Assembly (NCBI GenBank): GCA_021299385.1
Contig: JAJTGZ010000010.1
Coordinates: 1-64,000, forward strand
Direction of reading: 5' to 3'
DNA: 64,000 nt
From: Phycisphaeraceae bacterium
GTDB taxonomy: Bacteria > Planctomycetota > Phycisphaerae > Phycisphaerales > UBA1924
This document shows positions 1 to 8,222 of the stretch, in pieces; within the stretch, counting starts at the first letter, position 1; each line of letters opens with the position of its first letter. The translations under genes were made by a program, and so were the position numbers. The notes below the pieces were generated by a model. That model did no database searches. It worked only from the letters and a program-made list of their open reading frames with translations, and was not told where the DNA came from.

Positions 1-39
1 ATCGACACCAAGTTGCAGCAGCAGCACAACCAGCCGTGA
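1..39 (+). CDS. possible 3' end of an unidentified gene (partial)
   Basis: Frame 1 is open from the first base and ends in TGA after 12 codons (Gln/Asn-rich tail ending HNQP). It would converge on the minus-strand regulator whose stop lies 20 bases further on, which is a normal spacing. Nothing identifies the product, and 12 codons are too few to prove coding. Confidence 0.3.
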   Translation: MDTKLQQQHNQP

Positions 40-58
40 CCGCGGCGTGGGCACTTGC

Positions 59-1591
59 TTACCCGGCCAGTGCCTCTCGGCGTGGGTCGATGCCGAGGGC
101 TTTCATTTTTTTGTAGAGCGTGGTGCGGTTGATGTGCAGGTTGTCGGCCGCTTTGGCGCGGTTCCACCCCGCGGCGCGGAGGGCGTCGATGATGATCCGC
201 CGCTCGGGTGCGCGCATCGCATCGACGAGCGAGGGGGCCTGGCCCGTGGTTCCGCCCTGGGCCGGGGGTGGTGCGAAGGGGTCGGCCGCGTCGTCTGGGC
301 CGATGCGCCCGAGCGTTGCAGGACCGACATGGGTGGCGGCAGCGCTAGGCGTGGGGGTCCAGGCGGCGCGGTTCTCGATGACGTTGACGGGGAGGTCTTC
401 GAGTTTGATCGTCGGCGTGCGAGTCAGCACCGCCGCACGCTCGATAACGTTGGAGAGCTCGCGCACGTTCCCCGGCCAGGCATACCGGCGGAGGATGTCC
501 AGCGCCTCGGGTGAAAAACCAACGATCGGCTTGCCCATCTGTGCCGCGTGCTGGGCGAGGAAATGCTCGGCCAGCAGCGGGATATCGCTGACACGCTCAC
601 GCAGCGGGGGCAGGTCGATCTTGACGACGTTAATGCGGTAATACAGGTCCTGGCGGAAGCGCCCGTCGGCGACCATCGGCTCTAAGGGCTGGTTGCCGGC
701 CAGGATCACGCGCACGTCCACCTCGATGGTCTGGTTGCTGCCGACAGGCTCGAAGCGGCGTTCCTGCAGCACACGCAGCAGTTTGAGCTGCATCGCGGGG
801 CTTGCGCTGTTGATCTCGTCGAGGAAGAGCGTCCCGCCGTCGGCGGCGAGGAACTTGCCCGGCTTGTCGGCGTGCGCGCCGGTGAAGGCACCCTTGACGT
901 GCCCGAAGAGTTCACTCTCTAAGAGCGTCTCAGGGATCGACCCGCACGCGAGCTCGACAAAGGGCTTGTCGCGTCGCGGGCTGCGGATGTGCACGGCGTG
1001 GGAGATGAGGCTCTTGCCCGTGCCGCTCTCGCCCATCATCAGCACCGTCGTCTTGGTCGGGGCGACGGCCTCGATGAGGTCATAGAGCCGGACCATCCGC
1101 GGGTCGTGCCCGATGATGTTCTCAAGCCCGAAGCGCTCGCCGAGCTGCTGCTTGAGCGCGGCGTTCTCTGCCAGCAGAGCCTGCTGGCGCAGCCCACGCT
1201 CTAAGGCCAGTTCCAGTTCCGCATCAATCACCGGCTTGATGAGGTAATCGACCGCGCCGCTGCGCACGCTGGCGACGGCGTTCTCGATGGTGCCGTAGCC
1301 GGTGAGAATGACAACGCTGGTGGGTGCGTGCTCGCGTGTGATGATCCTGAGCAGTTCGGTGCCGTCCATCTGGGGCATTGAGACATCGACGATCGCCAGC
1401 GCAAAGGGGCGGGGTTTGACGCCCGAGCCGCCGCGGGCCGCCTCGGTCAGTTTGGCGATCGCCTCGTGCCCGCCCGTGGCGGTTGCGGGGTCGTACCCCT
1501 GCCTTCGCAGGTGCTCAGCGAGCGAATCAACGATGATGGGGTCGTCATCGACGATCAGCACCCTGGGCCTTTGTGTTCCTTCCTTGCTCAC
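59..1591 (-). CDS. sigma-54-dependent response regulator (NtrC family)
   Basis: A 510-residue three-domain activator. The N-terminus is a receiver domain (acidic pocket VDDDP near residue 15, phosphoacceptor Asp in IVDVSMPQMDG near 69). The centre is an AAA+ domain with Walker A GESGTGKS, the sigma-54 contact loop GAFTGA and Walker B GTLFLDE. The C-terminus is a Fis-type helix-turn-helix ending NRTTLYKKMKALGI. GAFTGA means it should drive sigma-54 promoters by ATP-dependent open-complex formation. The start is GTG, preceded by AAGGAG. It lies 22 bases downstream of a histidine kinase gene, so the two probably form a two-component pair. The regulon is unknown; the adjacent pilus genes are an obvious candidate (inference). 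Confidence 0.93.
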   Translation of the reverse strand: MSKEGTQRPRVLIVDDDPIIVDSLAEHLRRQGYDPATATGGHEAIAKLTEAARGGSGVKPRPFALAIVDVSMPQMDGTELLRIITREHAPTSVVILTGYGTIENAVASVRSGAVDYLIKPVIDAELELALERGLRQQALLAENAALKQQLGERFGLENIIGHDPRMVRLYDLIEAVAPTKTTVLMMGESGTGKSLISHAVHIRSPRRDKPFVELACGSIPETLLESELFGHVKGAFTGAHADKPGKFLAADGGTLFLDEINSASPAMQLKLLRVLQERRFEPVGSNQTIEVDVRVILAGNQPLEPMVADGRFRQDLYYRINVVKIDLPPLRERVSDIPLLAEHFLAQHAAQMGKPIVGFSPEALDILRRYAWPGNVRELSNVIERAAVLTRTPTIKLEDLPVNVIENRAAWTPTPSAAATHVGPATLGRIGPDDAADPFAPPPAQGGTTGQAPSLVDAMRAPERRIIIDALRAAGWNRAKAADNLHINRTTLYKKMKALGIDPRREALAG

Positions 1592-1613
1592 GCCTGCTCC
1601 TTACTTGCAACGT

Positions 1614-2438
1614 TCACCCGATCGGCCCGGCCGGTTCACCCGCCGGCGCGTTGGCCGGGAAGGAGGTGCGCAGGACCGCGCCGCCACCCTCGCGTGCGAG
1701 CAGGTCGATGAACCCGCCGAGGCTCTCGACGATCTGCCGGGAGAGTGAAAGGCCAACGCCCAGCCCGCCGGGTTTGGTTGAGAAGCGTGGTTCAAAGACC
1801 ATCGCGGCGCGCCCGCTGCCGAGTTTGGGCGGTCCGATGCCGGTGTCGCGCACCTCGATAACAACCCACTCGCCGCTGGGGCGGGCCTCGACACAGCCGT
1901 GGACGACGACCTTGCCCGGCACGAGCACCTTGCGCGGTCCTGCGGCGACGATTGCCTCCAGCGCGTTGCGCACGCCGTTGAGCACCACGGTGTAGACGTG
2001 GCCCGGGGGGAGTTGGCTCAGGCGGTCGGCGAGCTCGACCTCGATGGTGATGCCACGCTCGTGCGCGGCGGGCTCCATGATCCCCGCGGCGTAGCGCACC
2101 GCGTCGGCCAGCGACAGCCCGCAACTGCCCTGCAGCCACGCGCTCGGCGCGCCGCCGCTGGCGTGGCGGAGTGCCTCGGCCATCTTCCCCATCGCCGTGT
2201 GGACCACGCGCAGCCGCTCGGCCTGCTCGTCATCACCCCGGCGTACGCCCTTGGCCTCCTCCAGATCGCGCAGTACCAGCGAGACCTGCCGCATCGAGCC
2301 ATCAAGAAGCCCGGCGATCTCGTGGACCAGGACCGTCAGGCGCTGGCTGACGGCGTCGGGCTCGACGGGGCGCCGCCAAGCCCCGCCCGGCTTGACGGTG
2401 CGTGCCTTGAGCGGATCGCGATGCCCGGGTGCGCCCAT
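1614..2438 (-). CDS. sensor histidine kinase, short, no visible sensor domain
   Basis: A 274-residue kinase. The H-box-like segment is VLVHEIAGLLDGSMRQV at about residue 35. The ATP-binding domain has an N-box (NGVRNALEA), G1 box (DTGIGPPKLG), F-box (FEPRFSTKPGG) and G2 box (LGVGLSLSR). No transmembrane helix, PAS or GAF domain is present, so it is probably cytoplasmic and receives its signal from a partner. The residue after the H-box His-Glu is Ile, where canonical HisKA proteins have Leu/Val-x-Asn-Pro; the phosphoacceptor call is therefore less certain than the ATPase call. It is directly upstream of the NtrC-type regulator and most likely phosphorylates it. Confidence 0.85.
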   Translation of the reverse strand: MGAPGHRDPLKARTVKPGGAWRRPVEPDAVSQRLTVLVHEIAGLLDGSMRQVSLVLRDLEEAKGVRRGDDEQAERLRVVHTAMGKMAEALRHASGGAPSAWLQGSCGLSLADAVRYAAGIMEPAAHERGITIEVELADRLSQLPPGHVYTVVLNGVRNALEAIVAAGPRKVLVPGKVVVHGCVEARPSGEWVVIEVRDTGIGPPKLGSGRAAMVFEPRFSTKPGGLGVGLSLSRQIVESLGGFIDLLAREGGGAVLRTSFPANAPAGEPAGPIG

Positions 2439-2548
2439 GTGTTGAAGATCGTCGACACAGCCCCGCGCGTCAAGCCCGCGCGCTGCTTGCGGGCAACACG
2501 CAGGTAGGCTGGTGCCGGTTGATCGGATATAGGACGTGCGCGTCCCTG

Positions 2549-4513
2549 CTAGATCGTTGATTCGGTGATCCGCAGGACCTCTTGCACACTCGTGTGCCCT
2601 GCGACGGCCTTCTTCAGCCCGTCGCTGCGGAGGTTGACCATGCCGCGATCGGTGCAGAGCCGGCGCAGCTCGGAGACGTTGGGATTGCGGGCGACCATGT
2701 CGCGCAACTGGTCGTCGATGACCAGCAGTTCATAGATGCCCAGGCGGCCGGAGTAGCCCGATTTACGGCACTTGTCGCACCCATTTGCTGCCCACGCCTT
2801 GTCAGCCGGGAGGCCCTGCAAGGTGAGGAAGTCGGCCAGGCTCTCGTTGGGCTTAGCCTGCTGCTTGCACTCCTTGCACAGGCGGCGCACCAGCCGCTGA
2901 GCCAGCACGGCGTTGAGCGCGGCGCCGACAAGGAACGGCTCGATGCCGATGTTGACCAGGCGCGTGATGCTCGACGGCGCGTCGTTGGTGTGCAGCGTGC
3001 TGAGCACCAGGTGGCCCGTCAGCGCGGCCTGCACGGCCGTCACGGCCGTCTCAAGGTCGCGGATCTCGCCGAGCAGGATCACGTCGGGGTCCTGCCGCAG
3101 CAGGCTTTTGAGGGCCTTGGCGAAGGTCATGCCGATTTTTTCGTGCGTCTGGCACTGGGTGATCCCGTCGAGGTGATACTCGACGGGGTCCTCGACCGTC
3201 GAGATGTTCATGCTCGATTTATCGAGCTGCTGGAGCGATGCGTAGAGCGTGGTGGTTTTGCCCGAGCCGGTCGGGCCGGTTACCAGCACGATCCCGTGCG
3301 GGGCCTCGATCTGGCTTTTCCAGATGCGCAAGGTGTCCGGCTCAAAGCCGAGCTGGTCGAGCGGGACGCTGATGCTCTTGGTGTCGAGGATGCGCATGAC
3401 GACCTTCTCGCCGTTGCTGACCGGGAGCGTCGAGACGCGCAGGTCGAGCTTGCGTCCGCCGACGAGGCAGCGGATGCGGCCGTCCTGGGGCAGTCGACGC
3501 TCGCTGATATCCATGTTGGACATGATTTTGAGGCGCGAGACGATCGCCGGGCCGAGCGCGGGGGGTGGCTGCATCATCTCGTAAAGCTCGCCGTCGATTC
3601 GGAAGCGGACACGGATTTTTTTGTCCCCCGGCTCGATGTGGATGTCCGACGCGCCATCCTTGCTGGCGGTCTGGATGATGTAGTTGACGTACTTGATGAC
3701 CGGGGATTCTTCACCCAAGCGTGCCAGGTCGGCCTGGTCGTCGGTTTTTTTCTCGACCTGCACGTCGCTCTCGGAGACCTCCGAGAGGAGCGCATCGACA
3801 TCGACGCTGCTGGCCGCGGCGTGGTTGATGTTATCAATAATCTCCAGCGCGCCGCGCAGGTCAAAGCCCGCGATCACCACCGACCGCGTAACCATGATCC
3901 CCAGCCGGCGGCGGACCTCGTCGATGACGAAGAGGTCCTCCGGGTGCAGCATCCCCACCACGGCCACGCCCCCTTCCATCCGCAGCGGGAGCACGCCCTG
4001 CACCCGGCAGAAGTCAGCGCCCAGCCGCTGCGTCAGCTTGCCGTCAAAGCCCCCTTCAAGGCCCTTGGCCAGGTCGATGGAAACAAAGGGGAGGTTGAGC
4101 GTCCGGGCGACGCCCTGCTGCACCTTGACGCCGTCGCACCCCTGCTCGATGAGCACGTCGGAGAGGCGCTTGCCAGGGGTTGTGCCAACGACCTGCTCAG
4201 CGGCGAGCAGCTGCTGCTCGGTTGCCGCGCCGCTGCGCACGAGCCACTGCCCGAGCGTGGTCGCCGAGTCGTCGGCCCCTGGGGCCTCACCGGCGGGCTG
4301 CTCGATGGCGATGAGCGTCTGCCCATCGGCACCGTCGTCTTGCCAGGGTGGTGCCGGTGCCGGGCCATGCTCGCCCTGCGTGCCCGGCACGTTCTTTGCC
4401 GATCCGTGTATGTTGGGCTTGCCCGGCGGCGTGCCCGCGCCGGGCGCGGCGACGCGGCGCGTTGTCTTGACGCCCAGTTCCTTCAAGATGAAATCAAAGT
4501 CAAACTTTCCCAC
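2549..4513 (-). CDS. pilB: type IV pilus assembly ATPase PilB (GspE family)
   Basis: A 654-residue hexameric ATPase that powers pilus extension or type II secretion at the inner membrane. After a Pro/Gly-rich N-terminal linker comes a GspE/MshE N-domain (about residues 85-180). The motor domain has Walker A GPTGSGKTTTLY, an Asp box near DPVEYHLDG, Walker B DPDVILLGEIRD and a His box ending HLVLSTLHTN. Four cysteines (CKEC and CDKC) form the zinc module typical of GspE/PilB. The start is GTG, with GGAG upstream. A small hairpin (2532-2545) follows the stop. PilB rather than GspE is preferred because pilM, pilN and pilO sit directly upstream. Confidence 0.95.
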   Translation of the reverse strand: MGKFDFDFILKELGVKTTRRVAAPGAGTPPGKPNIHGSAKNVPGTQGEHGPAPAPPWQDDGADGQTLIAIEQPAGEAPGADDSATTLGQWLVRSGAATEQQLLAAEQVVGTTPGKRLSDVLIEQGCDGVKVQQGVARTLNLPFVSIDLAKGLEGGFDGKLTQRLGADFCRVQGVLPLRMEGGVAVVGMLHPEDLFVIDEVRRRLGIMVTRSVVIAGFDLRGALEIIDNINHAAASSVDVDALLSEVSESDVQVEKKTDDQADLARLGEESPVIKYVNYIIQTASKDGASDIHIEPGDKKIRVRFRIDGELYEMMQPPPALGPAIVSRLKIMSNMDISERRLPQDGRIRCLVGGRKLDLRVSTLPVSNGEKVVMRILDTKSISVPLDQLGFEPDTLRIWKSQIEAPHGIVLVTGPTGSGKTTTLYASLQQLDKSSMNISTVEDPVEYHLDGITQCQTHEKIGMTFAKALKSLLRQDPDVILLGEIRDLETAVTAVQAALTGHLVLSTLHTNDAPSSITRLVNIGIEPFLVGAALNAVLAQRLVRRLCKECKQQAKPNESLADFLTLQGLPADKAWAANGCDKCRKSGYSGRLGIYELLVIDDQLRDMVARNPNVSELRRLCTDRGMVNLRSDGLKKAVAGHTSVQEVLRITESTI

Positions 4514-4545
4514 TGCCTGTCCGCTCCTGATTGACTTGCCGGTTG

Positions 4546-5277
4546 CTACTTTTGCCCCGAGTTCTGCCCGGTGCTCAACTCAAGAATGAAAACGTGCCCG
4601 TCGGCCTGTATCTGCACGCCGCGCCCGGTGATCGCCGCGACCCTGAAGACCTCATCGAGCTTGTCGCCCACGCGCACCAGCCGGCCGTTGATGCGTGCCA
4701 CCGGCCTGCCCCCGGCCATCACACTGTTGAGCGTGAACTTCTGCGCTCTGGCCCCGAGCTGCTGCTTGCGCGCAGCGACCTCGCCTGCCAGGCGGGCCAT
4801 CTCTGCCTCGTCCTGCGATGGGGAATCTGTATTCTCATCCTCCTGCTCGCCGCTGTCGAGGATGAACGGGTTCATCTTGACCATCCCCGGCTCGACCTGG
4901 TTTTCTGACCGCGAGCGGTTGAGCGCGGCGATCACCGCGACATGCCGGTTGTCCGCACGCGGCAGATCGGCAAGGTCCACCGTCTGGACAATCGCACCGG
5001 TTGCCCGCAGGTTCCCAAGCCCGATCTTGCGCATGCCATAGATCGCGCACCCGGCGATGACCACCACCACGCCCACGAGCACAGTGTGCATGTTCACCGG
5101 CGCACGACGCCTGGCCGCGACGCCAAAGCCGGGCAGCACAGACCCCTCGCCAACCCCAACAATTGAGCCGGGTGTGCCGCCACCGGTGCCACCCGCGGCG
5201 AGCTGCCCGTGCGGCGCAGCGACGGCATCGTGCCCGGGAGGGGCACCGAGTTTGCCGAAGATGCCCGGGTGGCTCAT
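4546..5277 (-). CDS. GspC/PilP-like inner-membrane pilus protein
   Basis: A 243-residue protein between pilO and pilB, the position PilP holds in many pilus operons. One transmembrane helix (MHTVLVGVVVVIAGCAIYG, about residues 63-82) follows a Gly/Pro-rich cytoplasmic region. A periplasmic part ends in a small beta domain (ARINGRLVRVGDKLDEV ... GVQIQADGHVFIL) that resembles the homology region of GspC/PulC and PilP. Unlike proteobacterial PilP there is no lipobox. Its start overlaps the pilO stop (ATGA), indicating translational coupling. A role linking PilN/PilO to the secretin is inferred from position and fold resemblance. Confidence 0.7.
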   Translation of the reverse strand: MSHPGIFGKLGAPPGHDAVAAPHGQLAAGGTGGGTPGSIVGVGEGSVLPGFGVAARRRAPVNMHTVLVGVVVVIAGCAIYGMRKIGLGNLRATGAIVQTVDLADLPRADNRHVAVIAALNRSRSENQVEPGMVKMNPFILDSGEQEDENTDSPSQDEAEMARLAGEVAARKQQLGARAQKFTLNSVMAGGRPVARINGRLVRVGDKLDEVFRVAAITGRGVQIQADGHVFILELSTGQNSGQK

Positions 5278-5855
5278 GGTTTGCGCTCCGTGGTTCCCTC
5301 AGCCGAGGCGACGGGCGTTTGGCTCTGGTAGTAGATCGACATTTTCAGGCTGCCGCGCAGCAGGCCGTCGCGTCCTTTTTCCTGCACGCGCTGGACGTTC
5401 ATGTCCGTCAGGCGAGTGATGCGGGGCATCTGCTCGATGCCGAGCAGGAACTTGTAGAACCCGTCAAAGTCCCCGGTTATCTCGACTTCCAGCTGCTGCT
5501 CCTTGGCCGTCCCCGCCTCGCGCGTCTGGGCGCTCTTAACGAACTTGGGGACCCGCAGCCCGCACCGATCGGCGATCTGCGCCACATCGCGCAGCACGCT
5601 GTCAAGCTCCTTGTTGTTGGGCAGCCTGCTCTCGACCTCGGCGATCGTCTGCTGGATCTGCGCCGTCGCCGCCGAGAGGTCGTTGGCCTGCGCCGTAACC
5701 TCACGCAGGCTTGTCAGCAGCGCACGCTTGGCCTGGATATCGGCCTTGGCATGCTTGATCTCGGCGTTCTGCGGGCGAAAGACGAGCATGAACGAGGCGA
5801 TCGGCACCGCCATGAGCGTCGCAACGAAGACCATCTGCCTTGGTGAAAAGTCCAT
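5274..5855 (-). CDS. pilO: type IV pilus inner-membrane protein PilO
   Basis: A 193-residue bitopic protein. A short cytoplasmic stretch MDFSPRQ is followed by a transmembrane helix (MVFVATLMAVPIASFMLVF), a coiled coil (about 30-85) and a C-terminal ferredoxin-like part (VEITGDFDGFYKFLLGIEQM), the PilO/GspM pattern. PilO dimerises with PilN to form the periplasmic alignment complex. The chosen ATG gives the usual short N-tail; an in-frame start eight codons upstream is possible. The stop overlaps the start of the GspC-like gene by four bases. Confidence 0.88.
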   Translation of the reverse strand: MDFSPRQMVFVATLMAVPIASFMLVFRPQNAEIKHAKADIQAKRALLTSLREVTAQANDLSAATAQIQQTIAEVESRLPNNKELDSVLRDVAQIADRCGLRVPKFVKSAQTREAGTAKEQQLEVEITGDFDGFYKFLLGIEQMPRITRLTDMNVQRVQEKGRDGLLRGSLKMSIYYQSQTPVASAEGTTERKP

Positions 5856-5903
5856 GTTCGCTCCACACCCGGCGATCATGCCGGGTGGTCAACCACTCAA
5901 CAC

Positions 5904-6728
5904 TCACGGGTTCCAGCCCGGACCATCGGAACCATCCACGCCCGCACGGGGCCGGTCCGGCCCGCCCAGGCTTGCCCCGCGCTTGACGCCCGCTGGGCTT
6001 GCCTGCAGCGACATCGCCGCGTTTGCACGCCGCACGGCCAGCGGCTTGATGTTCCCCGTGTCGGCGTCGGGCTTGATGGACGCCTCCAGGCGGAACCGGC
6101 GGAGCGTGCGGTCCTTGTCGATGAGCTCGACGGTGCTGACCAGGTCCACGCGGTCAAGGAGCGGGCACTCCTTGAGATTGCTCTGGAAGTCGGCCACGAA
6201 TGTGTCCGTCGGCGCCAGGCCGGCGATCGACAGCTTGAACTCCAGCGTCGGCGGCTTGGGCTTGGGCGGCGGTGCCTTGGGGTCCTTTGCTGCGCCGGGC
6301 GTGTCGGCCAGGCTCTTGGCCGCTGCGTCCTTAGGCGGCGCTGGTGGGGCGACGCGTGTGCTCTCCATCACCAGGTCCGTCAGCGTAATGCCCTCGGGCA
6401 ACCGGTTGACGATCTCGGCCAGCAGGATCGACCGCGGGACGCGCTCGATCAACGCCGTCGTTACCTCCGCGCGGTAGAGCAGCTGCTGCTTCTGCGATTC
6501 CATCACCTTGAGCTGCTCGATCTTGGCCGCCTCGCGGGCATACTCAGCGCTCACGTCCGCCTGCTCGGAGCGCACGGCCGACCACTGCCGGTTGGTAACT
6601 AGAAACGCACCGCCGACGGCGCTGATCATCCCCGCAAAGAGGACCAGGTTGAGTATCAGCGCCTTGGACTCGCGTTTGCGCTGGAGATAGTCCTCGGGAA
6701 GGAAGCTGGCGTTGGTCGGCTTGCTCAT
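5904..6728 (-). CDS. pilN: type IV pilus inner-membrane protein PilN
   Basis: A 274-residue PilN/GspL-C-like protein. The N-terminus (SFLPEDYLQRKRESK) precedes a single transmembrane helix (ALILNLVLFAGMISAVGGA). A coiled coil and the PilN motif RSILLAEIVNRLPEGITLTDL follow, then a Pro/Lys-rich insertion (KAPPPKPKPP) and a ferredoxin-like C-terminal domain. PilN normally uses its N-terminal tail to bind PilM and its periplasmic part to pair with PilO, whose gene is 48 bases downstream. The Ala/Pro-rich insertion makes it longer than the roughly 180-220 residues usual for PilN. Confidence 0.87.
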   Translation of the reverse strand: MSKPTNASFLPEDYLQRKRESKALILNLVLFAGMISAVGGAFLVTNRQWSAVRSEQADVSAEYAREAAKIEQLKVMESQKQQLLYRAEVTTALIERVPRSILLAEIVNRLPEGITLTDLVMESTRVAPPAPPKDAAAKSLADTPGAAKDPKAPPPKPKPPTLEFKLSIAGLAPTDTFVADFQSNLKECPLLDRVDLVSTVELIDKDRTLRRFRLEASIKPDADTGNIKPLAVRRANAAMSLQASPAGVKRGASLGGPDRPRAGVDGSDGPGWNP

Positions 6729-6765
6729 GGTTACTCCGTCGCGTCAAGCTCCACAACCGATCGAT

Positions 6766-7986
6766 CTACAAATCCGTCGGGGACATCAGCAGCCCCAGCG
6801 GCACCGCCCATCCAGGCTGCGGCTGGGCAAGGTCCACGCCCGCGCACGGCTCAGAGCCGGTGCGCGCCAGCCGGGCCAGCGGGTCGCCCGCGTGCGCTGG
6901 GAACTTAAACTGCCGGGCGATGTGCTGGCAAAGCCCGGTGTGGCGGCTCTCACCGCCTACGAAGATCAGCCGGTCGATCCTCCGGCTTGGGAAGAGCTGC
7001 TCGTAGTAGCGCACGCAGAGGGCGATCTCGTCGGTCAGCGCCCGCAGCGGCTCGGTCAGGTCGATGCGCCCTGCCATCCCGGCCGCACGCGCGGCCAGGC
7101 GGTGCGCCGCCGATGCCGCGTCGGTCGCGGGCCGCACAGCGACGGCCACGCCCGCACCCGGTGCCGACAGCGTGGGTGTGATCATCGCGACGGCCGGCGC
7201 GGTGGCGTCCAGCCGTATCAGGCTCGGCATCCCCTGCCAGAGCGCGTGCGCCTGCGCATGCTCGCACCCAATCTGCTGGGCCACGACCTGATCAAAGAAC
7301 CTGCCCCCGATGGCCACGCCCTTGGCGAAGGCGAGCTTGGTTCCGTGCCCGATGACGATCTTGGTCCCCCCAGCGCCGATATCGATGTAGAGCGAGGTGA
7401 TGTCCGCGTCGCTGGCCCGCCGGTTGACGGGGCGGAAACTCGACAGCAGGGCCTGGAACTCACTCTGGAGCCCCACCGGCTCAAGCCGGCACTGCCGCAG
7501 CGCCTGCATCAACCTGTCGACGAGGCTCTGCGCCGTCGCCAGCGCGATCACCTCCTGCTTGCCCGCCGGGCAGACGGCACCCTCAACGACCACGCCCCGG
7601 CACCCGAGCATCGACGGCTCGCACCCGAGCTGCTCGGCCGCGGCGCGCAGCGTCGCGTCCTGCACGCTCTGCCCGTGTGCCGGCTGCACCTGCATGTGCT
7701 TGCACAACATCTGTGAGGAGGGGATCGCGCACACACCACGCCGGGCCTTGAACCCACCGGCACGCACCACCTGCGCCAGTTGCCCGCACTGGAACTCAAA
7801 CCGCCGGGGCGCGTCGGCGAGCAGCTCGGCAGGCGTCTGCACGCACGCCGCGGCCACCAGGTGCAACGGCTCGACGGCCGAGACCTGCAGCAGTTTGAGC
7901 GCCTGGGTCCCAAAGTCGATCGCCACAACACCCCCGCCGCCGAAGGGGTTCAGTCCAGCCAACCTGCTCCCAAGGCCAAGGTCCAA
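6766..7986 (-). CDS. pilM: type IV pilus assembly protein PilM
   Basis: A 406-residue actin-like cytoplasmic ATPase that nucleates the pilus inner-membrane complex. The phosphate-1 motif is AIDFGTQALKLLQV near residue 23; a second nucleotide motif is LYIDIGAGGTKIVIG, and the C-terminal adenosine motif is LIFVGGESRHTGLC. An AGGAGG sequence seven bases before a TTG codon decides the start; the open frame runs nine codons further, to a GTG, but that lies upstream of this Shine-Dalgarno site. It is the first gene of the minus-strand order pilM-pilN-pilO-GspC-like-pilB. Confidence 0.9.
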   Translation of the reverse strand: MDLGLGSRLAGLNPFGGGGVVAIDFGTQALKLLQVSAVEPLHLVAAACVQTPAELLADAPRRFEFQCGQLAQVVRAGGFKARRGVCAIPSSQMLCKHMQVQPAHGQSVQDATLRAAAEQLGCEPSMLGCRGVVVEGAVCPAGKQEVIALATAQSLVDRLMQALRQCRLEPVGLQSEFQALLSSFRPVNRRASDADITSLYIDIGAGGTKIVIGHGTKLAFAKGVAIGGRFFDQVVAQQIGCEHAQAHALWQGMPSLIRLDATAPAVAMITPTLSAPGAGVAVAVRPATDAASAAHRLAARAAGMAGRIDLTEPLRALTDEIALCVRYYEQLFPSRRIDRLIFVGGESRHTGLCQHIARQFKFPAHAGDPLARLARTGSEPCAGVDLAQPQPGWAVPLGLLMSPTDL

Positions 7987-8222
7987 GCGCGTTCCTCCTG
8001 CGCAGCAGCACACCGCCGCCTGCGCACCGAAAAGTTACATCGACCCGTTCAACCCCCCGGTTCACACACCCGCAAAGGGGGGACGCACAAGCAGACCCAC
8101 ACGACCCCCACACGCTACCCGCACCAAAAGCACCGACCGAGAACCACTAACGCCCACCCCGGCGGGCGTCCGAAAACAAACCACGATCGATTTACACCCC
8201 ACCCGCCCCCGGCCCCCCGGCC

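Noticed and set aside
59-2438. Assignment of the NtrC-type regulator as FleR/FleQ or PilR
   Set aside because: Domain content does not separate these; proximity to pilus genes is suggestive only, so no gene symbol was given.
2582-4534. 650-codon open frame antisense to pilB
   Set aside because: Shadow frame caused by the high GC content; the opposite strand carries all PilB motifs.
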